DNA from: an uncultured Thiothrix sp.
GTDB taxonomy: Bacteria; Pseudomonadota; Gammaproteobacteria; Poriferisulfidales; GCA-002705445
DNA: 64,000 bases
Reading direction: 5' to 3'
Assembly: GCA_902595225.1 (NCBI GenBank)
Contig: CACJPG010000001.1
Location: 67,583 to 131,582 of the forward strand
A program made the translations under genes and the position numbers. Shown here in pieces: positions 17,017 to 25,622 of the stretch (position 1 is its first letter; each line of letters begins with the position of its first letter). Below the pieces are notes generated by a model. The model was not told the DNA's origin. It ran no database searches and worked only from the letters and a program-made list of their open reading frames with translations.

Positions 17017-17796
17017 TTAACCATAAGTATTAGTTAAAGAGCCTATGCAATCAATAGATACTGTAACTTTTGAACCCTTCTCCATAGGACCTAATCCTTG
17101 AGATGTTCCAACACATACAATGTCTCCTGGATACAATGTCATGTTTTGGGAAAGATATAATATAATTTCTTCGGCTGAAAACATCATGTCACTGGCTGGG
17201 TAGTCTTGCTTGATTTCATTATCATTGATTATAGTTTTGATAGTAAGATTCTTTGGGTCTATCCCAGTGCATATGTATGGCCCAAAGACTCCAAAATTGT
17301 CAAAACCTTTACACCTAGTCCATTGATCAAAATTAGGATCATTTTTAAGCAGGCCAAAAGCAGTTACATCATTAATACAGGTATATCCAAAAATAGCTGA
17401 TTTAGCCTCCATTGTACTATCAAGATCTTTGACCTGTTTTCCAACAACAATACCAAGCTCCCCTTCAAAGAAAACTTCGCCATCATAATTTTTTGGGTGC
17501 TCAATATGATCGTTTGGACCAGCAAATGAGGTTGGCGATTTAAATATATATAAGGGCTTATCTGGGTAACTTAAACCTTTTTCATCAGCTAAAGCTTTAT
17601 AGTTATTCCATAAAGCTATCATTTTTGAGGGCCTACATGGGCTTTGCAGGTCAATATCGGAGACACTTACCTTTTTTTCGGTTGCTTCAGGTGAATCAAA
17701 TAAATCACCCTCATAAATAATAATATGACTATCGTCGTCATCAAGTTTCCCAAACTTTATATTGCCTTCGAATATAAATCTGGCCCATTTATCCAT
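17017..17796 (-). CDS. Fumarylacetoacetate hydrolase (FAH) family protein
   Basis: A 259-aa FAH-superfamily enzyme, a metal-dependent C-C hydrolase, decarboxylase or isomerase of 2-keto acids. The family core is visible: SPCRPSKMIALWNNYKALA, the metal-binding EGELGIVVGKQV (ExE), CINDVTAFGL with the Asp ligand, and the C-terminal PGDIVCVGTSQGLGPM. The substrate is unknown. A strong AAGGAGG lies a few bases upstream of the ATG, inside the 3' end of dusA, supporting this start; the coding regions overlap by 40 nt. The neighbours give no pathway clue. Confidence 0.88.
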   Translation of the reverse strand: MDKWARFIFEGNIKFGKLDDDDSHIIIYEGDLFDSPEATEKKVSVSDIDLQSPCRPSKMIALWNNYKALADEKGLSYPDKPLYIFKSPTSFAGPNDHIEHPKNYDGEVFFEGELGIVVGKQVKDLDSTMEAKSAIFGYTCINDVTAFGLLKNDPNFDQWTRCKGFDNFGVFGPYICTGIDPKNLTIKTIINDNEIKQDYPASDMMFSAEEIILYLSQNMTLYPGDIVCVGTSQGLGPMEKGSKVTVSIDCIGSLTNTYG

Positions 17797-18773
17797 AGAT
17801 CCTCCTTAAATAATAATTCTTCTAGCTTTTTTAAAGGGTATTTTTCAAAGTTTAGCTCGTGACACATAAATGCTCTAGTGTGTTTTGAGCCTATGTAGCC
17901 TTTAAATAAGCATGTTAAATGTTTTGTAAAATCAGTTATTTTTACGTCTTTTTTAAAGTTTTTATTTATATAATCGAAATACTGCTCAATCACCCGTTTC
18001 TTACCAACGACTTCTTCTGAATTAATTAAAATATCAATATCATTTAACAGAAATGGGTTCGCACAAATCGATCTACCAAGCATTACTCCGTCAACATATT
18101 TTAGATGATTAAGTGCATCATTGGGACCATTTATTTCACCATTTAAAATTATTTTAAGATTTGGAAATAGTTTTTTTATCTCGTACACCCTTTCATAATT
18201 TATTTCTGGTATTGTCCTATTATGTTTTGGATTAATGCCTTTTTTCAATATTGCTATACGGGCATGAAGATGAAAAGTATTTACCCCTGAATTAGAAACT
18301 TTATCAATAAAATCTTTTAAATATATGATATCATTTAAATTATCAATACCCAATCTAGTTTTAACAGTAACAGGTAATGAAGAATTTTTGGTGATTTCGT
18401 TAACACACTTGGCAACAATGTCTGGTTGAGAAAATAGACATGCGCCAAAATTACCTGACTGCGCCCTCTTACTAGGACAGCCAACATTCAAATTAATTTC
18501 ATCGTAGCCATAAGATTCAACGATTTTTGCACATTCTGAAAGTTTTTTTGGGTCATCACCACCAAGTTGAAAGCCCACAGGGTTATCTTGTTCATGAGTT
18601 AACTTGTCGTATTTCTTTGATTTATTATGAAGTATTGAATTTGATGCAACCATCTCTGTATATAGCATCGCATGTTTTGATATCAATCTAAGAAAATATC
18701 TAAAATGCGCGTCCGTATGCCCCATCATGGGAGCTACACATAAGTTATACGAATTCTTGTTCATAATAGTCAT
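17757..18773 (-). CDS. dusA: tRNA-dihydrouridine synthase A
   Basis: An FMN-dependent reductase that makes dihydrouridine at positions 20/20a of tRNA. N-terminal LCVAPMMGHTDAHFRYFLR begins the TIM barrel. INLNVGCPSKRAQSGNFGAC holds the catalytic Cys, and VKTRLGID, HLHARIAILKKG and NPKHNRTIPEI match the DusA subgroup rather than DusB or DusC. LNGEINGPND and DGVMLGRSICANPF form the phosphate-binding end. Length is 338 aa. The start could be ATG 18773 or the Met three codons later. It is divergent from the yadG-like gene with a 49-bp gap that must hold both promoters. Confidence 0.94.
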   Translation of the reverse strand: MTIMNKNSYNLCVAPMMGHTDAHFRYFLRLISKHAMLYTEMVASNSILHNKSKKYDKLTHEQDNPVGFQLGGDDPKKLSECAKIVESYGYDEINLNVGCPSKRAQSGNFGACLFSQPDIVAKCVNEITKNSSLPVTVKTRLGIDNLNDIIYLKDFIDKVSNSGVNTFHLHARIAILKKGINPKHNRTIPEINYERVYEIKKLFPNLKIILNGEINGPNDALNHLKYVDGVMLGRSICANPFLLNDIDILINSEEVVGKKRVIEQYFDYINKNFKKDVKITDFTKHLTCLFKGYIGSKHTRAFMCHELNFEKYPLKKLEELLFKEDLWINGPDLYSKAI

Positions 18774-18822
18774 TATCTAATTAGTAGTTTATTATATATC
18801 TCTTTAAGGAAAAACATACATC

Positions 18823-19746
18823 ATGAATTCACCAGCTCTTTTAATAAATAATTTAACAAAGGTATATTCAAATGGTCATAAAGCTCTCCATGGAATTAAT
18901 TTGGAAATACCTCATGGAGATTTCTTTGCATTGTTGGGGCCAAATGGTGCTGGTAAATCAACCACAATTGGTATTATAACATCACTTATAAAAAAGACAG
19001 AGGGTGATATAAAAATCTATGGAATTGATATAGATAAAAATTTTGTTAAAGCAAAAACATTTATAGGATTAGTTCCTCAAGAAATTAATTTTAATACCTT
19101 TGAACCAATAAGCGAAATACTCACTAACCAAGCTGGTTATTATGGTGTGCTAAGACATAAAGCAATACCAGAGTCTGAAAAGCTTTTAAAAAAACTTGGC
19201 CTTTGGGAAAAAAGAGATCAATTTTCACGGAAACTTTCTGGAGGAATGCAAAGAAGACTTATGGTAGCAAGAGCGCTCATACATAAGCCAAAACTTCTTA
19301 TACTCGATGAGCCAACAGCCGGCGCAGATGTAGAAGTGCGAAGATTAATGTGGGATTATCTTAAGTTTCTAAACGAAAGTGGTACTACAATAATTTTGAC
19401 AACTCACTATTTAGAAGAAGCTGAAAATTTATGTAAAAATATTGCCATAATTGATGATGGAAAAATTCTTAGAAATACAAGTATGAGGAACTTTTTAAGC
19501 GAATTACAAAATGAAAACCTAATTCTATATACAGAAAATAAATTAGATAAAGATATCAATTTAAATGGAACCAATATTAGTATAATTGACGAAAATACAT
19601 GCGAGGTATCGTTATCTACTGATTCTAGCATTAATCAATTAATTGAAGAATTATCTAAACAAGGCATAAAAGTAAAATCATTAAAGAATAAAACAAGTAG
19701 ACTTGAAGAATTATTTATAAGGATGGTAGATAAAAATGGAAAATAA
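18823..19746 (+). CDS. ABC transporter ATP-binding protein (YadG-like)
   Basis: The 307-aa ATPase of an ABC-2 type exporter. Walker A GPNGAGKST (near residue 45), signature LSGGMQRR (near 142), Walker B LLILDEPTAG and the H-loop TTHYLEEAE are all intact. The length and its partner match E. coli YadG (308 aa) with YadH. The partner permease starts 11 nt before this stop, so the two are coupled. The exported substrate is unknown. Confidence 0.93.
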   Translation: MNSPALLINNLTKVYSNGHKALHGINLEIPHGDFFALLGPNGAGKSTTIGIITSLIKKTEGDIKIYGIDIDKNFVKAKTFIGLVPQEINFNTFEPISEILTNQAGYYGVLRHKAIPESEKLLKKLGLWEKRDQFSRKLSGGMQRRLMVARALIHKPKLLILDEPTAGADVEVRRLMWDYLKFLNESGTTIILTTHYLEEAENLCKNIAIIDDGKILRNTSMRNFLSELQNENLILYTENKLDKDINLNGTNISIIDENTCEVSLSTDSSINQLIEELSKQGIKVKSLKNKTSRLEELFIRMVDKNGK

Positions 19747-20515
19747 CTTAAGCTTGCAAAAAACAGCATATAGTACGATTGTAAGAAAAGAGGTTTTGAG
19801 ATTTTCAAGGATTTGGAAACAGACTTTAATACCACCAGTTATTACTAATATTTTATATTTCATTATTTTTGGAAATTTAATTGGAGAGAGAATTGGAAAA
19901 ATCGACTCATTTACCTATACCGATTTTATTTTCCCAGGTTTATTATTAATGTCAGTAATAACACACTCTTATACAAATACAGTATCATCTTTATACATTT
20001 CTAAATATCATCGGTATATTGAAGAATTGCTAGTCTCCCCTATTCAAAATTACACTATACTCGCAGGCTTTATTACTGGCGGCGTTATAAGAGGATTAGC
20101 TGTTGGTATTGTTGTTATATTAGCAGCTCAATTTTTTGTTAATTTTACAGTGCATAATATAATCCTAATGCTTATTGTAATTTTCTTATCCTCTACACTA
20201 TTCTCAATGTGTGGTTTTTTAAATGGACTCTTTGCAAATGACTGGGATGATATAAATGTTATCCCTACATTTATAATGACTCCATTAACTTACCTAGGAG
20301 GAATATTTTTTTCTGTATCTATGCTTCCTGGTGTTTGGCAAGAAATTGCTTTAGCTAACCCAATTCTTTACTTGATAAATGCTTTACGGTTTTCGATGCT
20401 TGGTATAACCGATGTAAGTATTATTTTTGCTTTTTTTATAATTTTAATTTTTAATATTTTTGTTGCTTCTCTATGTATGTATTTTTTAAGTATTGGAAAA
20501 GGATTAAGAACATAA
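19736..20515 (+). CDS. ABC-2 type transporter permease (YadH-like)
   Basis: A 259-aa inner-membrane permease with about six hydrophobic segments, partner of the preceding ATPase. The TDFIFPGLLLMSVITHSY and LYISKYHRYIEELLVSP stretches and the loop MTPLTYLGGIFFSVSMLPG before the last helices are typical of the ABC-2/YadH group. It overlaps the ATPase gene by 11 nt and is followed 3 nt later by a PNPOx-like gene. The substrate cannot be inferred. Confidence 0.92.
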   Translation: MENNLSLQKTAYSTIVRKEVLRFSRIWKQTLIPPVITNILYFIIFGNLIGERIGKIDSFTYTDFIFPGLLLMSVITHSYTNTVSSLYISKYHRYIEELLVSPIQNYTILAGFITGGVIRGLAVGIVVILAAQFFVNFTVHNIILMLIVIFLSSTLFSMCGFLNGLFANDWDDINVIPTFIMTPLTYLGGIFFSVSMLPGVWQEIALANPILYLINALRFSMLGITDVSIIFAFFIILIFNIFVASLCMYFLSIGKGLRT

Positions 20516-20518
20516 TCT

Positions 20519-21097
20519 ATGAATAAAGAAGAAAAAATAATTGAAAGTATATGGGATGAGCTTGAGCTTAGTCTCACGGAAAGCGGTCATCCATTTCATA
20601 TATTCTCAATAGCATCTATTAATAATGGGCAGCCAGATGCTAGGAATGTTGTGCTAAGAGGAGTGGAAAGAAAAAAAAATATGATAAATTTTCATACCGA
20701 TAGTAGATCTAAAAAAGTATCTCAACTTGAGGAACAAGCAGATATATGCGCTTTATTTTATGATAAAAAAAAGAAAGTTCAGCTAAGAGTCTATGGAAAA
20801 ACATCTTATGAAAAAGATATACAAAAAATTGAAAACAAATGGCAAAATTCGAAAAGAATGAGTAAATTATGTTATTTGAATAAATATCCACCTGGGCAGA
20901 ATATATCTAACCCTAAAGATTATTTATATGATGATATTGCGCTTGAGAATATTGATAAAGGATTGAGTAACTTTTCAATAGTAAATATTAATATAAAATC
21001 GATTGACTGGTTATTTTTGAATCATAAAGGCCACGAAAGAATGCTAATTGAACTTATAAAGAAAGACTCTTATGAATATAATTGGATTGCACCGTAA
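20519..21097 (+). CDS. Pyridoxamine 5'-phosphate oxidase-like flavin-binding protein
   Basis: A 192-aa split-barrel protein of the PNPOx-like superfamily. HIFSIASINNGQPDARNVVLRGV is the first strand pair with the flavin-contacting Arg, followed by FHTDSRSKKVSQL and a C-terminal SIDWLFLNHKGHERMLI. It lacks the C-terminal substrate-binding signature of true PdxH, so it is probably an FMN-binding relative rather than the vitamin B6 enzyme. It lies between yadH and ydjA with only 3-6 nt spacing, suggesting one operon of four genes. Confidence 0.85.
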   Translation: MNKEEKIIESIWDELELSLTESGHPFHIFSIASINNGQPDARNVVLRGVERKKNMINFHTDSRSKKVSQLEEQADICALFYDKKKKVQLRVYGKTSYEKDIQKIENKWQNSKRMSKLCYLNKYPPGQNISNPKDYLYDDIALENIDKGLSNFSIVNINIKSIDWLFLNHKGHERMLIELIKKDSYEYNWIAP

Positions 21098-21103
21098 CAA
21101 TAT

Positions 21104-21661
21104 ATGAAAGAAATTGATAACATACTAACTAGAAACTCACCACTTCAGCTCTGTGAGCCTTATCCTAGCGATGAGCAGATGGATATTATTTATAAAGCAG
21201 CGCTTAGAGCACCAGATCATGCTTGGTTAAGACCATCAAGGTTCTTACAGGTTACTGGTGATGGATTAGATAAGCTTTCTAAAATTTTTTATCAATACGC
21301 TAAAGAAAATATGGGTGATATTTCTGAAGACAAACTTATAAAGTACAAAAAAGCCCCATTCAGAGCGCCAATGATAATTATATTAATTACAAATGTGACC
21401 AACCACCCTTCTGTTCCTGAACATGAGCAAATGTTTTCAACAGCAGCTGCAGCGCAAAATATTCTTCTAGCGCTCCATGCGTTCAAATTTGGAGGTATTT
21501 GGAGAACAGGAAAATTTGCAATGAATAAAGATATAGAAAAGTCTTTAGGATTAGCAAGTAATCAGAAAATTTTAGGGTTTTTATATGTTGGCACACCATG
21601 CGGAAAAGTAAAAAAGATACCAGAGATCAAAACCGACGATTTTGTTAGTAAACTTCAGTAA
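21104..21661 (+). CDS. ydjA: Nitroreductase family protein (YdjA-like)
   Basis: A 185-aa FMN-dependent oxidoreductase matching E. coli YdjA (183 aa) in length and motifs. RNSPLQLCEPYPSDEQ is the N-terminal FMN-binding region. ALRAPDHAWLRPSRFLQV, KAPFRAPMIIILIT and GGIWRTGKFAMNKD are characteristic of this small-nitroreductase group, and KILGFLYVGTP closes the domain. The physiological substrate is unknown. It starts 6 nt after the PNPOx-like gene; both are flavoproteins, so a shared redox role is possible. Confidence 0.9.
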   Translation: MKEIDNILTRNSPLQLCEPYPSDEQMDIIYKAALRAPDHAWLRPSRFLQVTGDGLDKLSKIFYQYAKENMGDISEDKLIKYKKAPFRAPMIIILITNVTNHPSVPEHEQMFSTAAAAQNILLALHAFKFGGIWRTGKFAMNKDIEKSLGLASNQKILGFLYVGTPCGKVKKIPEIKTDDFVSKLQ

Positions 21662-21664
21662 TAT

Positions 21665-21889
21665 CTAATACCACCACTTTTTGACCGACACGCCTCTTAA
21701 TATCCATACAAATAAATAGACAGACAACCCTAAAATTGCCAATTTTCCGACCTGAGCAAGCTTATATTCGTCCATTTGTCCTGCAATATTTGCCAGAGCA
21801 AAGATTGTAAGAAACAAAAATACAGTGAGCCAAGCCGTAGCAAGCCAAAAAAGTCCCTCAAGAATTGTTTCGATTGTATCTTTACTCAT
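21665..21889 (-). CDS. Small membrane protein, unknown function
   Basis: A 74-aa ORF with two clear hydrophobic segments (LFWLATAWLTVFLFLTIFALANIA and LAILGLSVYLFVWILRGV) separated by a short charged loop, ending in a basic/aromatic tail KKWWY. It fills the gap between ydjA and the divergent 69-aa gene, and its stop lies 3 nt from the ydjA stop. I do not recognise a family. It looks like a real small inner-membrane protein by composition and fit. Function unknown. Confidence 0.6.
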   Translation of the reverse strand: MSKDTIETILEGLFWLATAWLTVFLFLTIFALANIAGQMDEYKLAQVGKLAILGLSVYLFVWILRGVSVKKWWY

Positions 21890-21937
21890 ATCATTCTAAT
21901 ATCGTAATGTAATATATAAAAACAAAGGAGTCGATAA

Positions 21938-22147
21938 ATGTCTGATGAAATGTGTAAAAAGGATATAAGAGCCTTACTTAAAACTTTTGGAGTTTCTGCT
22001 GATGAAGCTATAGTTGGCCACATGGCTAAGAATCCTGGTGTCAAAACACTAAATTTAAAAGTTACTCTAGAGGACCTCACAAATTATGGTGACGACAGTA
22101 TAGAGAAATTAAATTTAGAAATTACAAAAGATATTCATTGTAATTAG
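21938..22147 (+). CDS. Small cytoplasmic protein, DUF6494-like
   Basis: A 69-aa soluble ORF with a good AAAGGAG ribosome binding site. The pattern DIRALLKTFGVSADEAI followed by a VKTLNLKVTLEDL strand and a C-terminal KLNLEI strand resembles DUF6494 (LRKFLKKVGVTSQREIE-type helix then beta strands). Function is unknown in that family. It is divergent from the small membrane protein gene and its stop is 1 nt from that of the secreted hydrolase. The family name is a recollection of pattern, moderately sure; the gene itself is likely real. Confidence 0.7.
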   Translation: MSDEMCKKDIRALLKTFGVSADEAIVGHMAKNPGVKTLNLKVTLEDLTNYGDDSIEKLNLEITKDIHCN

Positions 22148-22148
22148 C

Positions 22149-23030
22149 TTATTTTGTTACTTTTTTTAGAAATTCTAGCGTAATTTTTCTTACTTTAGGA
22201 TCGTGCATTATTCCGTGCTTTTTAGATAAGATTGGGTCATCTTCTATCACGACTGACTTGCTAAATTTATTCTCATTAATAAACTGCCCGCAATCACCTC
22301 TCAGGTAATCAGCTTGAAACCAAGGATCGTATTTTGCAACTATTGAGAGAATTGGCTCATTAAATGGACTGTTTACTCCTCGATACTCATCCCACCCTGC
22401 GTTACATGTCCACCCTTCAATGACTCTAGCGGTAACACTTGCGATTTTACTTTCTGGGTTATATCTTGCTGTTGTAATTCCACCCTCGCTATGACCTACT
22501 AAAAATACGTTATTTTTATCAACCCAATCAAGTTTCTTTGCTTGTGTAACTGCATGCTCAGCATCTATTAATCTGATTTTTAAAACACTTCTATATAAAC
22601 CTCCTTTTGAAATAGTGGTATCGCATGATTGCGCATATTTTTTTCGCGCCATACTTGCTGGGGCAATTACTGCATAACCATTTTTCGCAAAGAAATCAAT
22701 TCGTTTTGCACTCCCTGACCAAATTCCTGAACAGCCATGTAAATAAATAATTGTTTTATATTTTGTATTGTGTGTTTTATTCGAATTTAAGAAATCTTTC
22801 ATTTTGCCTCTAAATATTTCACCATTCGCTTTTGGTATCCTAACAAGGGCATTAAGCCATGGAAGACTAAGCTCTTTAGGATCGCGGAATTCGGACTCAT
22901 TCATATCAATTTTTTGAGTAAAAGTTTTATTATAATTATTAAAATCAGAATAAAATTTACTGTAATAATCCTCAGAAAAAGCAGAACTGCCAAAAAAGAT
23001 TAATAATAAAAAAGTTATAATAATTTTCAT
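22149..23030 (-). CDS. Secreted alpha/beta hydrolase (dienelactone hydrolase-like)
   Basis: A 293-aa protein with a signal peptide (MKIIITFLLLIFFGSSAFSE) for export to the periplasm. The alpha/beta-hydrolase fold shows the oxyanion segment IIYLHGCSGIWSG, the nucleophile elbow VGHSEGG, an acid in VAKYDPWFQ and the His in SKKHGIMHD. Several Cys residues (HGCSG, QSCDTT, WTCNAGW, GDCGQF) could form disulfides in the periplasm. The substrate is unknown. It stands alone between the 69-aa and 141-aa genes, divergent from the latter. Confidence 0.82.
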   Translation of the reverse strand: MKIIITFLLLIFFGSSAFSEDYYSKFYSDFNNYNKTFTQKIDMNESEFRDPKELSLPWLNALVRIPKANGEIFRGKMKDFLNSNKTHNTKYKTIIYLHGCSGIWSGSAKRIDFFAKNGYAVIAPASMARKKYAQSCDTTISKGGLYRSVLKIRLIDAEHAVTQAKKLDWVDKNNVFLVGHSEGGITTARYNPESKIASVTARVIEGWTCNAGWDEYRGVNSPFNEPILSIVAKYDPWFQADYLRGDCGQFINENKFSKSVVIEDDPILSKKHGIMHDPKVRKITLEFLKKVTK

Positions 23031-23073
23031 AGTATAATCTTAATATTAAATAATAATTATGTATACTTAATTA

Positions 23074-23499
23074 ATGCCCTTAGATAAATATCCAAAAAAT
23101 GACGAACAAATTATTCAATGGAATAACTATATAAATTCAAAGAAAATATATCCAATAGAATTATTAATTAATAAAAAAAATAAAAATTATGAGCATTTAC
23201 AAAAAATATTCAAAACGCTAATATTAGATGAAATAAGCCCAGAAAACTTTATAAAAGTCTACATAAAGGCAAAAACTAAAAATGATATTGTATTCTTTAT
23301 TAGAACAATGACAGATCTTTTTTTATCACACAAAGTTAATAAATCTTTAAGCGAAGGACAATCTATTAAATCTGCAAGGACGCAAACAGTCGCACGACTA
23401 TTATGTCTATCTTTTGGTAGCCCTCAAAAAACTGATAATGAAAACTTTAAACATTTAAAAAAAATCGTAAGAGAAAATACTAAGGAAATGAGAATCTAA
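23074..23499 (+). CDS. Hypothetical protein, 141 aa
   Basis: I do not recognise this protein. It is soluble and highly basic (many Lys), predicted mostly helical, with no signal peptide. The central IRTMTDLFLSHKVNKSL and the SIKSARTQTVARLLCLSFG region look the most structured. The start is 43 bp from the divergent hydrolase start, and its TAA shares bases with the stop of the convergent cfa gene (CTAA). Codon use resembles that of its neighbours. The gene is likely real because the frame fills the gap exactly. Confidence 0.6.
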   Translation: MPLDKYPKNDEQIIQWNNYINSKKIYPIELLINKKNKNYEHLQKIFKTLILDEISPENFIKVYIKAKTKNDIVFFIRTMTDLFLSHKVNKSLSEGQSIKSARTQTVARLLCLSFGSPQKTDNENFKHLKKIVRENTKEMRI

Positions 23500-24731
23500 T
23501 TATACATATAATCTCTAGTTAATGGTACGGTATCAATTTTTTTTGATAATAATATATGAAACACAACATTATTATTATATATAAAAGAATATTGGCATGA
23601 TGCTAGATAATATTCCCACATTCGTATAAATTCTTCATTAAACATATCTAGAACTTCTGCTCTACTATCTAAAAAATTATTTTTCCAATGATTTAATGTT
23701 TTTGCGTAATGAGTTCTCCATATTTCAAGATCACTAATCAATAATCTTGAGTTTTCAATTACTGGAGAAATCTCTGATAATGTTGGAACATATCCTCCAG
23801 GAAATATATATTTTGTTATCCAAGGCTCAACTGGTCGGGGAGTTCCAAGACTGCCTATAGTATGTAAAAGTGCAATACCATTAGTTTTGAGAAGACTATT
23901 AATTTTATTAAAAAAAGTTTGATAATATTCTCTTCCTACATGTTCAAACATGCCGACAGATACAATACGATCAAAAGACTCACTAACATCTCTATAATCC
24001 ATTAATCTAAACTCAACTAAATTATTTACGTCCTGACTTTCTGCGTAAGTCTTACTATGTGCAAGTTGATTTTCAGATAAAGTAATACCTAGAACATTCG
24101 CTCCGGTTTGTTTTGCAATCTCTACACTAAGTCCGCCCCATCCAGAACCAATATCGAGAACTTTACAATCTGAATTAATTTTTAGCTTTTTAATAATAAA
24201 TTTTATTTTATTATTTTGAGCCTCTTCTAGTGAATTTTTTTCATTTATAAAATAGCCGCAAGAATATTGCATTTTCTTATCTAAAAATATTTTGTATAAA
24301 TCGTCTGAAATATCATAATGATGCGCAACATTTTTTTTAGAATTAATAATACTATTTCTTTTTAAAAAACTTTTAAAATTCTGAAAAAGTTTTATGAAAT
24401 AGAATTCCTTAAAAACTGAACTTTTATTATTAACATTTTTTAAAATAATCTCGAGAAAATCTGAAATATCACCATTATGTATTTTAATCTTATTCTTCAT
24501 GTAAGCTTCGCCAAAATATAGCCCTGGAAATAAAACTATTTTTCCATACAAGCTTTTATCTAAAATTTTAATGTTTAATGATTTTTCAGTGACTTCTGAA
24601 ATTTTATATTTTTTATTATCATGACTTATAAGAGTAAATCCATTATCAACTACTAATTCTCTTAAAAATTTAATTAAAATTTTTAAGAAGATATTACTAT
24701 ATAAATTTGAGAAAAAATTTAACATAAACAT
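23496..24731 (-). CDS. cfa: Cyclopropane-fatty-acyl-phospholipid synthase (paralogue 2, canonical active site)
   Basis: A 411-aa CFA synthase, which uses SAM to form cyclopropane rings on membrane phospholipid acyl chains. The bicarbonate-site residues known from E. coli Cfa appear intact: YSCGYF (Cys), SVGMFEHVG (Glu), LLHTIG (His) and HYAKTL (Tyr). The SAM loop VLDIGSGWGGLS is near residue 193 and KYIFPGGYVPTLSE follows. This distinguishes it from the CFA-like enzyme at 13797-14966, which lacks the Cys and His. It is a single gene with a 125-bp AT-rich upstream gap shared with the divergent 96-aa gene. Confidence 0.9.
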   Translation of the reverse strand: MFMLNFFSNLYSNIFLKILIKFLRELVVDNGFTLISHDNKKYKISEVTEKSLNIKILDKSLYGKIVLFPGLYFGEAYMKNKIKIHNGDISDFLEIILKNVNNKSSVFKEFYFIKLFQNFKSFLKRNSIINSKKNVAHHYDISDDLYKIFLDKKMQYSCGYFINEKNSLEEAQNNKIKFIIKKLKINSDCKVLDIGSGWGGLSVEIAKQTGANVLGITLSENQLAHSKTYAESQDVNNLVEFRLMDYRDVSESFDRIVSVGMFEHVGREYYQTFFNKINSLLKTNGIALLHTIGSLGTPRPVEPWITKYIFPGGYVPTLSEISPVIENSRLLISDLEIWRTHYAKTLNHWKNNFLDSRAEVLDMFNEEFIRMWEYYLASCQYSFIYNNNVVFHILLSKKIDTVPLTRDYMYN

Positions 24732-24856
24732 AATTTACTCATACTGAAGACTTAATTCACAAAATGTTCAGTTTTATATATTTATACTAGAATATATCAT
24801 CTTTTATATGTTAACTATTAATTTTTAAGGTACTATGCTTCCTTATAAGGTGACCT

Positions 24857-25147
24857 ATGAATCACATAATTGATACTATAAATTGGATTAAAAAGGACTA
24901 TAAATCATACCCGGTAAGATTTTCTGCTGAAGTAATCGCTTGGGCCATAACTATCGGCTGTTCTGTAGTTATGGCTTTAACCGTCCCAAATCCACCTCTT
25001 TTTGAATTATATATCGTTTGGATTATTGGTTGCGTAATTTATACTTGGGCTGCTTGGACACGCGGATCTTTTGGTATGCTTGCTAATTATATTGCTTTAA
25101 CACTAATAGACAGTTTTGGTCTATACAGAATTATTATTTCAACATAG
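24857..25147 (+). CDS. Small integral membrane protein, unknown function
   Basis: A 96-aa protein with an N-terminal amphipathic part (IDTINWIKKDYKSYPVRF) and three hydrophobic segments, with conserved-looking MALTVPNPPLFELY and YTWAAWTRGSFGMLANY loops. It recalls small membrane proteins of similar size seen in marine bacteria and their phages; this is from memory and unverified. An AAGGTG ribosome binding site precedes the ATG. Its 3' end overlaps the convergent ArsC-like gene by 14 nt. Function unknown. Confidence 0.75.
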   Translation: MNHIIDTINWIKKDYKSYPVRFSAEVIAWAITIGCSVVMALTVPNPPLFELYIVWIIGCVIYTWAAWTRGSFGMLANYIALTLIDSFGLYRIIIST

Positions 25148-25478
25148 ATTTAATCAGCTCTGGAGGCCTTCCAACGATAGCTTTGTCACTTGATACAAGT
25201 ATAGGCCTCTCTATTAAAATTGGATATTCAATAAGCAGTGAAATAATTTCATCATCTGACATATCATCAAATTTTAACCCCTCTTCCTTTATAACTTTTT
25301 CATTTTTTCTTATTAAATCTTGAGGCTTCATTTTTAGTTTTTTGATCAAATTCTTAATCTCTGAAAAACTTAAATCTTCCGAAAGGTATAATTTAATTTT
25401 GTAATCTTTTTTGCTTTCTTCTAAAAGCTCAAGTCCTTTTCTTGATTTGCTGCATCTTGGATTATGATAGTAAATCAT
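25134..25478 (-). CDS. ArsC/YfgD family protein (arsenate reductase-like)
   Basis: A 114-aa thioredoxin-fold protein of the ArsC family, closest in pattern to E. coli YfgD. YYHNPRCSKSRKGLELL carries the catalytic Cys near residue 9, and the C-terminal RPILVSSDKAIVGRPPE is typical. True arsenate reduction with glutaredoxin is the classical reaction, but YfgD-type proteins are often not tied to ars operons, and no arsenic transporter or regulator is nearby. It lies just downstream of tRNA-Glu on the same strand. Confidence 0.9.
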   Translation of the reverse strand: MIYYHNPRCSKSRKGLELLEESKKDYKIKLYLSEDLSFSEIKNLIKKLKMKPQDLIRKNEKVIKEEGLKFDDMSDDEIISLLIEYPILIERPILVSSDKAIVGRPPELIKSMLK

Positions 25479-25507
25479 AAATGATTCTTACCTATTATTG
25501 TAGTAAA

Positions 25508-25583
<76 letters not shown>

Positions 25584-25622
25584 CCAGAAAGTGCATGATT
25601 TTGAGGTGGATTATGACTAAAG

